From CAZPAV01 sp964584755 (GTDB taxonomy: Bacteria; Actinomycetota; Acidimicrobiia; Spongiisociales; UBA5794): 61,323 nt of DNA. Below, one piece after another: positions 1 to 9,343 of the stretch. The position numbers and the translations under genes were made by a program. The stretch covers positions 1 through 61,323 of the forward strand of contig CAZPAV010000013.1 in the NCBI GenBank assembly GCA_964584755.1. Direction: 5' to 3'. The notes under the pieces were generated by a model. The model searched no databases. It saw only the letters and a program-made list of their open reading frames with translations, and had not been told where the DNA came from. Each line of letters opens with the position of its first letter. Within the stretch, counting starts at the first letter, position 1.

Positions 1-88
1 GGAGCTTGGCGAGGCCGGACATCCCGGACCCACCCGCCCCGACGACGTGGATCCTGCTCGGAGGCCGTGGGAGGCGTCGTTCAATCAT
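1..88 (-). CDS. murC: UDP-N-acetylmuramate--L-alanine ligase, N-terminal fragment (cut by window edge)
   Basis: Only the first 29 codons are present; the gene continues beyond base 1. Read from the ATG at 88-86 they give a short basic leader and then the Rossmann-like motif RIHVVGAGGSGMSGLAKL, which is diagnostic for the N-terminal UDP-binding domain of MurC (the family signature is HxxGxGGxGMSgLA). MurC is a cytoplasmic ATP-dependent ligase that adds L-Ala to UDP-MurNAc. The ATG overlaps the end of murG by 8 nt, which fits translational coupling in the dcw operon. MurB, FtsQ and FtsZ would be expected further downstream. Confidence 0.85.
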   Translation of the reverse strand, partial: MIERRLPRPPSRIHVVGAGGSGMSGLAKL

Positions 89-1163
89 GCGCGATCTCCA
101 GTATCGCCGCGGCCGGCACCGTCGCGGCGTCCTTCCGGGCCGTGCCCGCCGCGGCGCGAGCCATCTCCCGGCGCCGGTCCCGATCGTGGAGCAGTGCCGC
201 GAGGAGGTCGGGGAGGCGCGCCCGCGAGGGCTCGCCCACGACGAGGCAGCCCCCCGCCCGGGCCAGCTCCTCGGCGTTCGCCGCCTGATGATCGCCGGTC
301 CCGTGGGCGTAGGGAACGAGCACGGCGGGCGTCGCGGTGGCGGCGAGCTCGCTGACGGTGAGCGCCCCGGCCCGGGCGAGGACCAGGTCCACCGCGGCGT
401 AGAAGCGCTCCATGGCGTCCTCGAAGCCGAGCACGTGCCAGTTCTCCCGCCCGGCGGCGTGCTCGGCGACCTCGCCGCGGAGGCGGGGCCCGGCCAGATG
501 GAGCACTTCGACGCCCTCCCCGTGACGAGCGAGGAAGTCGAGCGCCACCTCGTTGAGCGTCCGGGCCCCCTGGCTCCCCCCGAGGACGCCGAGGACGGGG
601 CCGTCCCGGGACAGGCCGTACGCGGCTCGCGCCTCGGCGCGCAGGGTCTCCCGGTCGAAGCGAGCCAGCGACGGCCGCAGGGGGTTCCCCACCACCGTGG
701 CGGCGCGCAGCCGCCGGGCCGCGGCGGGGAAGGCCACGAACCGCCGGACGGCCACCCGTGCCGCCAGCCGGTTGGCGAGTCCGGGCACGGCGTTCTGCTC
801 GTGGATGACGACCGGCACGTGGCGGCGGCGGGCGCCCCACGCCGCGGGGACCGTGACGTAGCCGCCGAACGCCGCCAGGGCGGCCACGCCCCGGCGGGCG
901 AGCTCGGTGCCGATGCGATCCGCCGCCCGGGCCACGACCAGCGGGAGGGAGAGATTGCGCGGCGAGAGGGACCGCTCGAGGCCCCGCAGCTCCAGCTCGA
1001 CGAGCTCGAAGCCGGCCGCCGGGACGACGGAGGCCTCGAGGCGATGGCCGCCGAAGAAGACGATGTCCTCCGCGGCCAGCCCGGCGGCGACGAGCGCCTC
1101 GGCGACCGCGAGCGCCGGATAGACATGCCCGCCGGTTCCCGCCGCGGCGAACGCGACCCTCAT
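81..1163 (-). CDS. murG: Undecaprenyl-PP-MurNAc-pentapeptide N-acetylglucosaminyltransferase MurG
   Basis: GT28 family glycosyltransferase (360 aa, normal length) that transfers GlcNAc from UDP-GlcNAc to lipid I, giving lipid II on the inner face of the membrane. Seen: the N-terminal glycine loop GTGGH at residues 9-13, HEQN at 121-124, the second G-loop GGSQGA at 195-200, the donor-site stretch RAGALTVSE at 264-272 and DHQ at 291-293. The start ATG overlaps the ftsW stop by 4 nt (ATGA), and the 3' end overlaps murC by 8 nt. Regulation is as part of the dcw operon. The order ftsW-murG-murC is the common actinobacterial arrangement. Confidence 0.97.
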   Translation of the reverse strand: MRVAFAAAGTGGHVYPALAVAEALVAAGLAAEDIVFFGGHRLEASVVPAAGFELVELELRGLERSLSPRNLSLPLVVARAADRIGTELARRGVAALAAFGGYVTVPAAWGARRRHVPVVIHEQNAVPGLANRLAARVAVRRFVAFPAAARRLRAATVVGNPLRPSLARFDRETLRAEARAAYGLSRDGPVLGVLGGSQGARTLNEVALDFLARHGEGVEVLHLAGPRLRGEVAEHAAGRENWHVLGFEDAMERFYAAVDLVLARAGALTVSELAATATPAVLVPYAHGTGDHQAANAEELARAGGCLVVGEPSRARLPDLLAALLHDRDRRREMARAAAGTARKDAATVPAAAILEIAHD

Positions 1164-2344
1164 CTCCGGACGTCCGCATCGTCGCCACCCGCCGGCCGGG
1201 AACGGGCGATGTTCACCAGGATCCCGAGCGCGGCGAGGTTCACGAGCATCGCGCTCCCCCCCGCGGAGACGAACGGAAGCGGGACACCCGTGATGGGGAG
1301 CACCGCCACGACCCCGCCGATGTTCACGATCGCCTGCAGGGAGATCCAGGCGACGATGCCGGTGGCCAGGAGCCGGCCGAACCGGTCGGGCGCCTTGGCC
1401 GCGACACGCACGCCCACCACGGCGAAGAGGAGGAAGAGGGTCACGACGAGGAGCGCGCCCACGAGGCCCGTCTCCTCGCCGATGATGGCGAAGATGAAGT
1501 CGGTGTGCGCGTTCGGCAGGAAGGACCAGCGCGCCCGGCTCGCGCCGAGACCGACGCCGCCGATCCCGCCGGTTCCCAGCGCCACGAGGCTCTGGACCGC
1601 CTGGTGCCCGGCGCCGAGGGGATCCGCCATCGGGTCGAGGAACGACGTCATGCGAACCCGCCGGTACGGCATCGCGAACGCCAGCACCGTACCCACGAGA
1701 CCACCCAGCGCCGACAACCCGGCGATGTACCCCAGGGGAGCCGCCGAGGCGATCATGACGACGAAGGCCGCGGCGACGATGATCACGAACGTCCCGAAGT
1801 CCGGCTGGGCGAGGAGCAACAGACCGACCGTCCCCAGGATGGCGAAGACGGGGAACACGAAGTGCGGGAGCTCGCGGAGCCAGGGCTCCTTCTTCGTCAG
1901 GGCGGCGGCGAGGAGCGCGAGGGTGGCGAGCTTGGCGAGCTCCGCCGCCTGGATCGTCAGGGGTCCGATCTCGATCCAGCGGGTCGCTCCCCCGCGACGA
2001 TCCCCGACGACCACCGTGAGAACGAGCAGGAGGACGGTCGCGAGATAGAGGCCGAGCGCCCAGCGCGCCCAGAAGCGGTAGGGGATCTTCACCGTCACGA
2101 CGAACGCCGAGGCACCGAGGCCGACCCAGAAGAGCTGGCGCTTCCAGTAGACGAGAGGATCGCCGAACGTCCGGATCGAGATCACCGAGGATGCGGAGAG
2201 CATCGCGCTCAGCCCGATGATGAGCAGCAGCACCACGGGAAGGACGAGGAGGACGGACCGGCGCTCCCGAACCCGATCGACCGCCGCGACGGTCGCCCGC
2301 CGGGCCCGCGCCGCCTCGATGGGGTGCACCCGCCCCGTCACCAT
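1160..2344 (-). CDS. ftsW: Peptidoglycan glycosyltransferase FtsW (SEDS family)
   Basis: Polytopic SEDS protein (394 aa from the chosen start) that polymerises lipid II at the septum together with FtsI. About ten hydrophobic segments run from residue 30 on. Family motifs are present: QPDFGT at about 180-185, and a large loop followed by GLGASRARWSFLPNAHTDF around 265-283, and IIGEETG just after. The reading frame is open upstream of the start into murD, but that extension is not membrane-protein-like. The ATG at 2344-2342 (MVTGRVHP) overlaps the murD stop by 7 nt and is the natural start. A possible alternative is the next codon, GTG. Confidence 0.95.
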   Translation of the reverse strand: MVTGRVHPIEAARARRATVAAVDRVRERRSVLLVLPVVLLLIIGLSAMLSASSVISIRTFGDPLVYWKRQLFWVGLGASAFVVTVKIPYRFWARWALGLYLATVLLLVLTVVVGDRRGGATRWIEIGPLTIQAAELAKLATLALLAAALTKKEPWLRELPHFVFPVFAILGTVGLLLLAQPDFGTFVIIVAAAFVVMIASAAPLGYIAGLSALGGLVGTVLAFAMPYRRVRMTSFLDPMADPLGAGHQAVQSLVALGTGGIGGVGLGASRARWSFLPNAHTDFIFAIIGEETGLVGALLVVTLFLLFAVVGVRVAAKAPDRFGRLLATGIVAWISLQAIVNIGGVVAVLPITGVPLPFVSAGGSAMLVNLAALGILVNIARSRPAGGDDADVRR

Positions 2345-3627
2345 GATCCCTGCCCCCGCTCTCGAACGAGTCGAGCGAACGTCCTCCCCCGCTCCGCGTA
2401 CGAGGCGAACTCGTCGAAGCTCGTGCATCCCGGGGCGAGGAGGACGGTGTCTCCGCTCCGGGCCACGGCCGCGGCCACGTCGACCGCCTCGCGCAACGTC
2501 GCCACCCGGGTGACCTCCCGGGGCCCCGCCGCAGCGGCGAGTGCCGGACCTGCCTCGCCGAAGGCGACGAGGTGCCGCACCCCCGGGGCCGTGGCGAGCC
2601 CGGTGAGGTCGAGCCCCTTGTTCCGTCCCCCGGCGAGGAGCACGACCGGCCGGAAGGCCGCCACCGCGGCGCGCGCCGCGTGCGGGTTCGTCGCCTTCGA
2701 GTCGTCCACCCACCTCACGCCGTCCCAGGTCCCCACGATCTCACGGCGGTGGGCCCCGGGCCGGAACGTCGCGGCGACGGTGGCGATCGCCTCGAGGGAG
2801 GCTCCCGCGGCGCGAGCGACGGTCGCGGCGAGGACGAGGTCGAGCCGGAAGCTCGGATCGGCGATCCCGGCACGGAGCCGGTGACCGTCGACGACGAGGA
2901 GCCCGTCCTCGACCCCGTTGCCTCCCTCCGGGACCCGGTCCCCCGCGACCGGGACGAGCCGGGCGGCCGCGGCCGCCACCAGGGAGGCGGCTCCGCGATC
3001 CTCGACGTCGAACGCGAGGGGTTCCGCGTCCGTCATCCGCTCGAAGATGCGTGCCTTCGCGGCGGTGTACCGGGAGAGTGTCCCGTGCCAGTCGAGATGG
3101 TCGGGTGCCACGTTGACGACCGCCGCCGCGCTCGGATGGAAGGCGGAGACGAAGCGGAGCTGGAAGGAGGAGGCCTCGACGACGACGACGTCCCACGGTT
3201 CCCCGGCGATCGCCGAGACCGCCGTCCCCACGTTCCCGGCGGCGACCGTCCGTCGACCCGAGGCCTCGAGCATCGCCGCCGCCGCCGTCGTCACCGTCGT
3301 CTTGCCGTTCGTCCCGGTGACCGCGACGTACGGGGCGTCGAGGTGCCGGCACCCGAACTCGAGCTCGCTCCACAGGGTGATCTCTCGGTCCCGCACGTCA
3401 CGGATCGGTGTTGAGCCCTCCGCGAACCCGGGGCTCGTCACGACGAGGTCGACGTCGGTGAGGAGCCCCGGGTTCCAGGTGCCGGAGTGGACCCGATACT
3501 CCTCGGAGGAGAGGTCGGCCACCGCCCGCGACCGCTCGTCGAACACCGCGACCTCGTGCCCGAGTCGCCGGGCGAGCCGGGCCGCCGCCCGCCCGCTGAC
3601 CGCCGCGCCGAGGACGAGCACGTTCAC
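2338..3627 (-). CDS. murD: UDP-N-acetylmuramoyl-L-alanine--D-glutamate ligase
   Basis: Mur ligase of 429 aa that adds D-Glu to UDP-MurNAc-L-Ala in the cytoplasm. The N-terminal Rossmann segment VNVLVLGAAVSG (residues 1-12) matches the MurD UDP-binding domain, the ATP loop GTNGKTT lies at 105-111, and the C-terminal domain has the DDSKATNPHAA motif of MurD. The start is a GTG at 3627-3625 overlapping the mraY stop as GTGA; the frame stays open upstream but there it is a shadow of mraY. It ends GQGSW, overlapping ftsW. Confidence 0.95.
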   Translation of the reverse strand: MNVLVLGAAVSGRAAARLARRLGHEVAVFDERSRAVADLSSEEYRVHSGTWNPGLLTDVDLVVTSPGFAEGSTPIRDVRDREITLWSELEFGCRHLDAPYVAVTGTNGKTTVTTAAAAMLEASGRRTVAAGNVGTAVSAIAGEPWDVVVVEASSFQLRFVSAFHPSAAAVVNVAPDHLDWHGTLSRYTAAKARIFERMTDAEPLAFDVEDRGAASLVAAAAARLVPVAGDRVPEGGNGVEDGLLVVDGHRLRAGIADPSFRLDLVLAATVARAAGASLEAIATVAATFRPGAHRREIVGTWDGVRWVDDSKATNPHAARAAVAAFRPVVLLAGGRNKGLDLTGLATAPGVRHLVAFGEAGPALAAAAGPREVTRVATLREAVDVAAAVARSGDTVLLAPGCTSFDEFASYAERGRTFARLVRERGQGSW

Positions 3628-4685
3628 GGCGACAGCCCCCCACCGGTGAGCTGGAGGAAGTCGGCGTAGAAGACGCCGACCCCGACCGCCACGAGGATGC
3701 CGGCGAGGATCCAGAACCGGATGATCACCGTCGTCTCGGGCCACCCCCGAAGCTCGAAGTGGTGGTGGATGGGCGCCATGCGGAAGATGCGTCGATGGAA
3801 GCCGCGGAAGGCGACCACCTGGCCGATCACCGAGAGGGTCTCCACGACGTAGAGGCCGCCGAGGAGCACGAGCAGGAGCTGCGTGTTCGTCAGGAGGGCG
3901 AGCGCCGCCAGCGCCCCTCCGAGGGCCTGCGATCCGGTGTCGCCCATGAAGATCCTCGCCGGCGGAGCGTTCCACCAGAGGAAGCCGAGGGTGGCGCCCA
4001 TGAGCGCCGCCCCCAGCGTCGCGATGTCGAGCGCGCCCGCCACCCCGTACACGTCGAGGTTCCGGAACTCCCAGAACGCGATGAGCACGTACGCCCCGAA
4101 GACGAGGGCGCCCGATCCCGCCACGAGTCCGTCGAGCCCGTCGGTGAGGTTCACCGCGTTGGCGGTGGCGGTGAGCATGAACAGTACGAGACCCACGTAG
4201 ACGACGGGTCCGAGGTCGACGCCGAGCGGGCGGGTGAAGGAGAGCTCCGTGCTCGCCCCCGACGCCACCGCGGCCCAGGCGAAGACGACCGCCACGATCA
4301 TCTGCCCCAGGAACTTCCAGCGCTTCGAGAGTCCCTGGTTGCGCTTCCGCGCGTACTTCACGTAGTCGTCGAGGAAACCGATGAGGCCCATGCCGAGGAA
4401 GGCGAAGAGCGCCAGGAACCCCTGTTGGGCGAAGGGACGGACGGCGAGCCGCACCCCTTCGGCATCCAGCAGGATCCGGAAGTGCGCCACGACGTAGCCG
4501 AGCACGGTCCCGAAGATCATGACGATGCCGCCCATCGTGGGCGTCCCGCGCTTGTGCATGTGCCCCCGGACCTCGGCCTGGATGAACTGCCCGATGTCGT
4601 GCGAGCGGAAGGTGCGAATGGCCGCGGGGGTCCACGCCATCGCGAACGCGAGGGACACGGCCGCGGCGATGAGCAGCGAGATCAC
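3624..4685 (-). CDS. mraY: Phospho-N-acetylmuramoyl-pentapeptide-transferase
   Basis: Integral membrane enzyme (353 aa) that makes lipid I by transferring phospho-MurNAc-pentapeptide to undecaprenyl phosphate. Motifs: HMHKRGTPTMGG at residues 42-53, FLDDYVKYARKRNQGL with the paired aspartates, NLTDGLDGL in the middle, and the HHHFELRGWPE loop near the C-terminus; these are the MraY catalytic and Mg2+ residues. About ten membrane segments. The start is GTG at 4685-4683 in a GTGA overlap with the murF stop. The frame extends far upstream through murF but codes only Arg/Gly-rich shadow sequence there. Confidence 0.96.
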   Translation of the reverse strand: MISLLIAAAVSLAFAMAWTPAAIRTFRSHDIGQFIQAEVRGHMHKRGTPTMGGIVMIFGTVLGYVVAHFRILLDAEGVRLAVRPFAQQGFLALFAFLGMGLIGFLDDYVKYARKRNQGLSKRWKFLGQMIVAVVFAWAAVASGASTELSFTRPLGVDLGPVVYVGLVLFMLTATANAVNLTDGLDGLVAGSGALVFGAYVLIAFWEFRNLDVYGVAGALDIATLGAALMGATLGFLWWNAPPARIFMGDTGSQALGGALAALALLTNTQLLLVLLGGLYVVETLSVIGQVVAFRGFHRRIFRMAPIHHHFELRGWPETTVIIRFWILAGILVAVGVGVFYADFLQLTGGGLSP

Positions 4686-6025
4686 ACGCTCGCCTCCCGG
4701 GTGAGCGCGTCGGCGACGTGCTCCAGCCCGACGCTGCGCGACGCCTTCACGAGGACCACGTCCCCGGGGCGCACCACGTCGAGGATCCGAGCCACCGCCT
4801 CCTCCCGGTCCTCCACCCGGGATGCGATCCCGCCCGCGGCGGCGACGAGGCCGTGATCCTCCCCGACGACGACGACGTGGCTGAACCCGAGGGTGGCGAT
4901 CAACCGACCCACCGCGACGTGGGCGGCCTCGGTGATCGGCCCGAGCTCCGCCATCCGTCCCAGCACGGCGAGGCGCCTCCCTCCCATGGCGGCGACCGTC
5001 CGCAGGGCCGCGTCCATGGAGTCGGGATTGGCGTTGTAGGCATCGTTGACGACGGTGAACCGCCCGCGGTGGATCTGCATCCGCCAGGGCGATCCCGCCG
5101 CCTCCGCCAGCCCGGCGACGATCGCCTCCAGGTCGACCCCGAGCGCCCGCGCCGCGGCGGTGGCCGCCGCCGCGTTCACCGCCTGATGGGCGCCCACGAG
5201 TCGCAGCCTCACCCGACGGCGCTCCCCCTCGACCCGCAGGGTGAACCGGGGGCGCCCGCCCTCGTCCGTCTCGAGATCCGAGACGGCCACGTCGGCGTCG
5301 GCCTCGCGTCCGAACGTGACCGTCCTGCCGCGGTGGCGACGACCCTTCAGGCGCGCCTCGCCGGCAGGCAGCACCGCGGTCCCGTTCGGCTCCAACGCCT
5401 CGACGATCTCCCACTTGGCGTCGGCGAGCGCGTCCCGGCTCCCGAAGGTCTCGAGATGGACGACGCCGAGGTTCGTGATCACCGCGACCCGGGGACGGAG
5501 TACCGAGGCGAGCCACCGGATCTGGCCCACGGCCCGGGAACCGACCTCGAGGACGAGGGCGGTGGCGTCGGCCGGGGCTCCGAGCACCGTGAGCGGGACC
5601 CCGATCTCGTTGTTGTAGGAGCGCGGCGACGCCCACGCCCCGGGGATCGCCGCCCCCAGCAGGTCCTTCGTCGAGGTCTTGCCCGTCGACCCGGTCACGG
5701 CCACGGCGGGCACCGCGGCGAGCTCGTCCCGCCGCCGCGCGCCGAGATCCCGGAGCGCCCGCTGCGTGTCGGGAACCTCGATGCGGGGGCGAACCTCGAC
5801 CGGGCGATCGACCACCACGGCCACCGCCCCCGCGGCGAGGGCCGGCGCCACGAAATCGTGACCGTCGCGCCGGGAACCGCGTAACGCCACGAACAGGGCG
5901 CCGCGTGCCACACGTCGCGAGTCGGTGGTGACCTCCTCGACCCGCGGCGCTCCGGAGCCGACGAGACGTCCTCCGACGATCCGCGCCACCTCGTCCAGTC
6001 TCCATGCCGCCGTCAGGGTCATCAC
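4682..6025 (-). CDS. murF: UDP-N-acetylmuramoyl-tripeptide--D-alanyl-D-alanine ligase
   Basis: Mur ligase of 447 aa that adds D-Ala-D-Ala to the UDP-MurNAc tripeptide. The ATP loop GSTGKTST is at residues 112-119, followed by the NEIGVPLT stretch typical of MurF, and NDAYNANPDSM in the second half. Start choice: GTG at 6025-6023 overlaps the murE stop (GTGA); an ATG directly follows at 6022 and could serve instead. The gene lies between murE and mraY in the dcw operon and overlaps both. Confidence 0.96.
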   Translation of the reverse strand: MMTLTAAWRLDEVARIVGGRLVGSGAPRVEEVTTDSRRVARGALFVALRGSRRDGHDFVAPALAAGAVAVVVDRPVEVRPRIEVPDTQRALRDLGARRRDELAAVPAVAVTGSTGKTSTKDLLGAAIPGAWASPRSYNNEIGVPLTVLGAPADATALVLEVGSRAVGQIRWLASVLRPRVAVITNLGVVHLETFGSRDALADAKWEIVEALEPNGTAVLPAGEARLKGRRHRGRTVTFGREADADVAVSDLETDEGGRPRFTLRVEGERRRVRLRLVGAHQAVNAAAATAAARALGVDLEAIVAGLAEAAGSPWRMQIHRGRFTVVNDAYNANPDSMDAALRTVAAMGGRRLAVLGRMAELGPITEAAHVAVGRLIATLGFSHVVVVGEDHGLVAAAGGIASRVEDREEAVARILDVVRPGDVVLVKASRSVGLEHVADALTREASV

Positions 6026-7497
6026 CGTGTCTCCTCCCCGATGCCCGCGGCGGCGAGCTCCTCGGCGGCGACCCGCCGGTCGTCGAAGGGGCGGGTCACC
6101 CCCGCGATCTCCTGGCCCTGCTCGTGACCCTTGCCGAGGATGAGAACCACGTCCCCCCGACCCACGGCGCGCACCGCCCGGCGGATGGCGAGGCGGCGGT
6201 CGGGCTCCTCGACGATCTCCGCCCCGGGGACCCGCCGGGCTCCCGCGGCGACCGCGGCGACGAGCTCGAGTGGATCCTCGGAGCGGGGATTGTCGGAGGT
6301 GATGATGACGAGATCCGCCGCGGCCGCCGCCACGCCCATGGGTGCCCGCTTGCGTCGGTCGCGGTCGCCGCCGGCGCCTACGACCACGACCACGCGGCCC
6401 GTCGTGAACTCCCGGGCTGCAGCGACGACCCGGGAGATGGCGTCGGGCGTGTGCGCGTAGTCGACCACGACCGTGAAGGGCTGGCCGGCCTCGACGCGCT
6501 CGAAACGTCCGGGGACCGGTGCGGCCTCGGCGAGGCCGCGAGCGACCACGTCCCTCGGAACCCCGAGGGTGAGCGCGATCGCGGCCACCACGAGCGCGTT
6601 GGCGACGTTGAAGCGCCCGGGGAGGGGAAAGGTGACGAGGGGCCCGGGGCGACCGTCGACGACGATCCGGAACCGGCTCCCCGACGCCGTCGCCTCGAGC
6701 CCCCGACAGGTCACGTCGCCGGTGGCGAGACCCACGGTCGTCACCGGCAGCGTCGTGCGTGCCGCGAGCTCGGCCCCGGTCGGGTCCTCGACGAACACCA
6801 CGGCGTGTCGTGCCCGCCCCGCGGCGAAGAGGCGCAGCTTCGCCTCCCGGTAGCGCGCCATGTCGCCGTGGAAGTCGAGGTGGTCCTGGGTGAGGTTCGT
6901 GAACGCCGCCACGGCGAGCTCGACCGCGTCGACGCGGTGGAGCGCCAGCGCGTGAGACGACACCTCGATGGCGGCGACGTCCACCTGGGCCCGCACCATG
7001 CGGGCGAGGAGCCGCTGGAGATCCGACGCCTCCGGTGTGGTTCGCGCCAGCGGGACCGACTCCCCGGCGATCCTCGCTCCCACGGTGCCGACGATCCCGA
7101 CGCGGCGTCCCGCCGCCTCGAGCACCGACTCGAGGAGGTGGGTGACCGTCGTCTTGCCGTTCGTCCCCGTGACCCCGACGACCTCGAGGTGCCGCGACGG
7201 GTGTCCGTGAACCTCGGCGGCGAGGAGGGCCAGGGCGCGCCTCGTGTCGGGGACGACGAGCGCGGGCACGCCGGCGGGGGCCGCGCCCTCGACGGCGACG
7301 GCGGCGGCCCCGGCGGCCACCGCCTGCTCCACGAAGCGGTGTCCGTCCGTCGTCGCCCCCCGTACCGCCACGAAGAGCGCGCCCGGTCCCGCCCCCCGCG
7401 AGTCGTGGGTCACGTCGGTGACGATCGCGTCGGGCCCGCTGCGCCGCGCGCCCGGGATCCGGGCGGCGAGCGCGTCGAGCGAGCGCCCCTCACCCAT
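6022..7497 (-). CDS. murE: UDP-MurNAc-L-Ala-D-Glu--diaminopimelate ligase
   Basis: Mur ligase of 491 aa that adds the third amino acid of the peptidoglycan stem. The ATP loop GTNGKTT is at residues 111-117. The C-terminal domain carries SDNPRSEDP; in this family DNPR is the signature of enzymes specific for meso-diaminopimelate, whereas lysine-adding enzymes have other residues. So a meso-DAP cell wall is inferred. The ATG start lies within the end of ftsI (8-nt overlap). The order murE-murF-mraY-murD is standard. Confidence 0.96.
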   Translation of the reverse strand: MGEGRSLDALAARIPGARRSGPDAIVTDVTHDSRGAGPGALFVAVRGATTDGHRFVEQAVAAGAAAVAVEGAAPAGVPALVVPDTRRALALLAAEVHGHPSRHLEVVGVTGTNGKTTVTHLLESVLEAAGRRVGIVGTVGARIAGESVPLARTTPEASDLQRLLARMVRAQVDVAAIEVSSHALALHRVDAVELAVAAFTNLTQDHLDFHGDMARYREAKLRLFAAGRARHAVVFVEDPTGAELAARTTLPVTTVGLATGDVTCRGLEATASGSRFRIVVDGRPGPLVTFPLPGRFNVANALVVAAIALTLGVPRDVVARGLAEAAPVPGRFERVEAGQPFTVVVDYAHTPDAISRVVAAAREFTTGRVVVVVGAGGDRDRRKRAPMGVAAAAADLVIITSDNPRSEDPLELVAAVAAGARRVPGAEIVEEPDRRLAIRRAVRAVGRGDVVLILGKGHEQGQEIAGVTRPFDDRRVAAEELAAAGIGEETR

Positions 7498-9244
7498 CGG
7501 CGCCTCCGGTGGTACCGGACAGGTCCGGGCTCACGCCGAGCTCGTTGAGCGTCGCCTCGGCGACCTCGGCGAAGACCGGCGCGGCGGACGCCCCCCCGTA
7601 CTTGAGCTTCGTGCCGTCCTCGAGGGTGCCGTGGGGGGAGTCGAGCACGACCGCCACGACGATCCGGGGGTGCACCACGGGCGCCATGCCGATGAAGCTC
7701 GCCATGCGGTCCTCCGCCGAGTAGGCGCCCTCCTCGGGGATGAACTTCTCGGTGGTCCCCGTCTTGCCCGCCACGCTGAAGCCCAGGATGGCAGCCCGCC
7801 TCCCGGTGCCCTCCTCCACGACGCGCCGCAGCATGCGCCGCATCGCCTGGGCGGTCTCCGCCGAGACGACTCGCCGGCGCCTCGGGTCGGTGACGATTCG
7901 CTCCCCCGTCCCGTCGACGATCTCGGCGACGACGTGCGGCTCCACCCACTCTCCGTCGTTGGCCACGGTGGCGTACACCGCCGCCATCTGGAGGGGCGTG
8001 ACCCCGACGCGGTACCCGATCGCGGTCGAAGGTCCGCAGATGGAGACGCACCACTCCGAGACGTACTCCAGGGTGCCGGGCCGCTCCGATCGGAAGTCGA
8101 TGGAGGCGGTGCGTCCCAGCCCGAACGCGTCGAGGTAGGCGTACTGGCGCTCGTTGCCGAGACGCTGCTGGATCTCGATCGTGCCCACGTTCGAGGACCT
8201 CGTGATGATGTCCGAGACGGACATGACGGCCGGATGCCTCCCGGGATCCGTGTACTCCTTGGGACCGATGACGATCCGCTGGGGAACCTCCAGGGTCGTC
8301 TCCGGCGTCACCAGCCCTTCCTCGAGGGCGGCGGCGATGGTGACGGTCTTCAGGGTAGAGCCGGGCTCGTATACCTCGGACACGGCACGGTTGGGCACCG
8401 CGTCGGGATCGAGGTGCCGGCGGTCGTTCGGATCGAAGCCGGGTGCGGAGGCCATGGCCAGGATCTCCCCCGTCGCCGGATCGAGGACGACGACCGTCCC
8501 CCAGTTCGCCCCGGTGCGCTCGACGGCCGCCTCGATGGCCTGTTGCGCGACGTACTCGATCTGCCGGTCGAGGGTGAGGACCACATCGCCGCCGGGGACC
8601 GCCGGGTCCACGAGGAACTCTCCCTGGGGGATCACCCGACCCGCCGGATCGCGCTCGACGATCCGCTTCCCGGGATGTCCGGCGAGAACGTCGTCGAGGG
8701 ACGCCTCCAGGCCCTCGATCCCGCGGCCGTCGTCGAGCCGCGTCAACCCGAGGACGTGGGCGGCGAGCGAGCCCGCCGGATAGACGCGAACGGGATGGCG
8801 GGCGAAGGTGAAGCCGGTCGCGTCGATCTCGGAGAGCGCGGCCCGTACCGCCTCGATGCCCGCCTCGTCGAGATCCCGGGCGACCACCGCGTACCGGCCC
8901 GGACCCGACAGCCGCGACGTCAAGGTCGCGACGTCGCGGCCGAGAACCGGGGCCAGCGCCGCCGCCACGGCGTCGGGTCGGTCGATCTGGGACGGATCCG
9001 CCACGAGATCGGCGCCGTCGATGCTGATCGCCAGCTCGACGCCGTCCCGATCGAAGATCGTCCCGCGCCGGGCCGGGATGGTCTCGTGGCGGATGCGCTG
9101 GTCGAAACCGCGCTGAGCGTACTCCGCGGCGTGCACGGCCTGCACGTCGTAGATCCGATACCCGATGGCGACCCACGCGAGGAGGAACGCGAGTCCGATC
9201 CCGACCATGCGCAGGTCGACGCCGCGCCACGACGGGCGCCGCAT
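7490..9244 (-). CDS. ftsI: Septal peptidoglycan transpeptidase FtsI (class B penicillin-binding protein)
   Basis: Class B PBP of 584 aa: an N-terminal membrane anchor around residues 13-33, a PBP dimerisation domain beginning at ARRGTIFDRDG, and a transpeptidase domain with the three active-site motifs SxxK (GSTLKT), SxN (SSN in TRSSNVGTIE) and KTGT (GKTGTTEK). It crosslinks septal peptidoglycan with FtsW. No PASTA repeats follow, unlike some actinobacterial PBPs. The ATG at 9244-9242 is preferred because GGAG sits 8 nt before it; the frame also allows a start at 9277. About 100 nt separate it from ftsL, the longest spacer inside ftsL-murC. Confidence 0.95.
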   Translation of the reverse strand: MRRPSWRGVDLRMVGIGLAFLLAWVAIGYRIYDVQAVHAAEYAQRGFDQRIRHETIPARRGTIFDRDGVELAISIDGADLVADPSQIDRPDAVAAALAPVLGRDVATLTSRLSGPGRYAVVARDLDEAGIEAVRAALSEIDATGFTFARHPVRVYPAGSLAAHVLGLTRLDDGRGIEGLEASLDDVLAGHPGKRIVERDPAGRVIPQGEFLVDPAVPGGDVVLTLDRQIEYVAQQAIEAAVERTGANWGTVVVLDPATGEILAMASAPGFDPNDRRHLDPDAVPNRAVSEVYEPGSTLKTVTIAAALEEGLVTPETTLEVPQRIVIGPKEYTDPGRHPAVMSVSDIITRSSNVGTIEIQQRLGNERQYAYLDAFGLGRTASIDFRSERPGTLEYVSEWCVSICGPSTAIGYRVGVTPLQMAAVYATVANDGEWVEPHVVAEIVDGTGERIVTDPRRRRVVSAETAQAMRRMLRRVVEEGTGRRAAILGFSVAGKTGTTEKFIPEEGAYSAEDRMASFIGMAPVVHPRIVVAVVLDSPHGTLEDGTKLKYGGASAAPVFAEVAEATLNELGVSPDLSGTTGGADG

Positions 9245-9343
9245 CTCAACGTCTCCGCGCGCCCGGGAGGCCCACACCTCGCCGGCCGTCGGCGTTCGGC
9301 CCGGTGCTCACGACCATGGGTCGGTGATCGATCGTCCTCGTCC

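Noticed and set aside
6..2048. Long plus-strand frame opposite murG and ftsW
   Set aside because: Antisense of genes with clear catalytic motifs; composition is low-complexity shadow.
2345..2713. N-terminal extension of FtsW
   Set aside because: The frame is open but lies inside murD and lacks hydrophobic segments; the ATG at 2344 in the overlap is the natural start.
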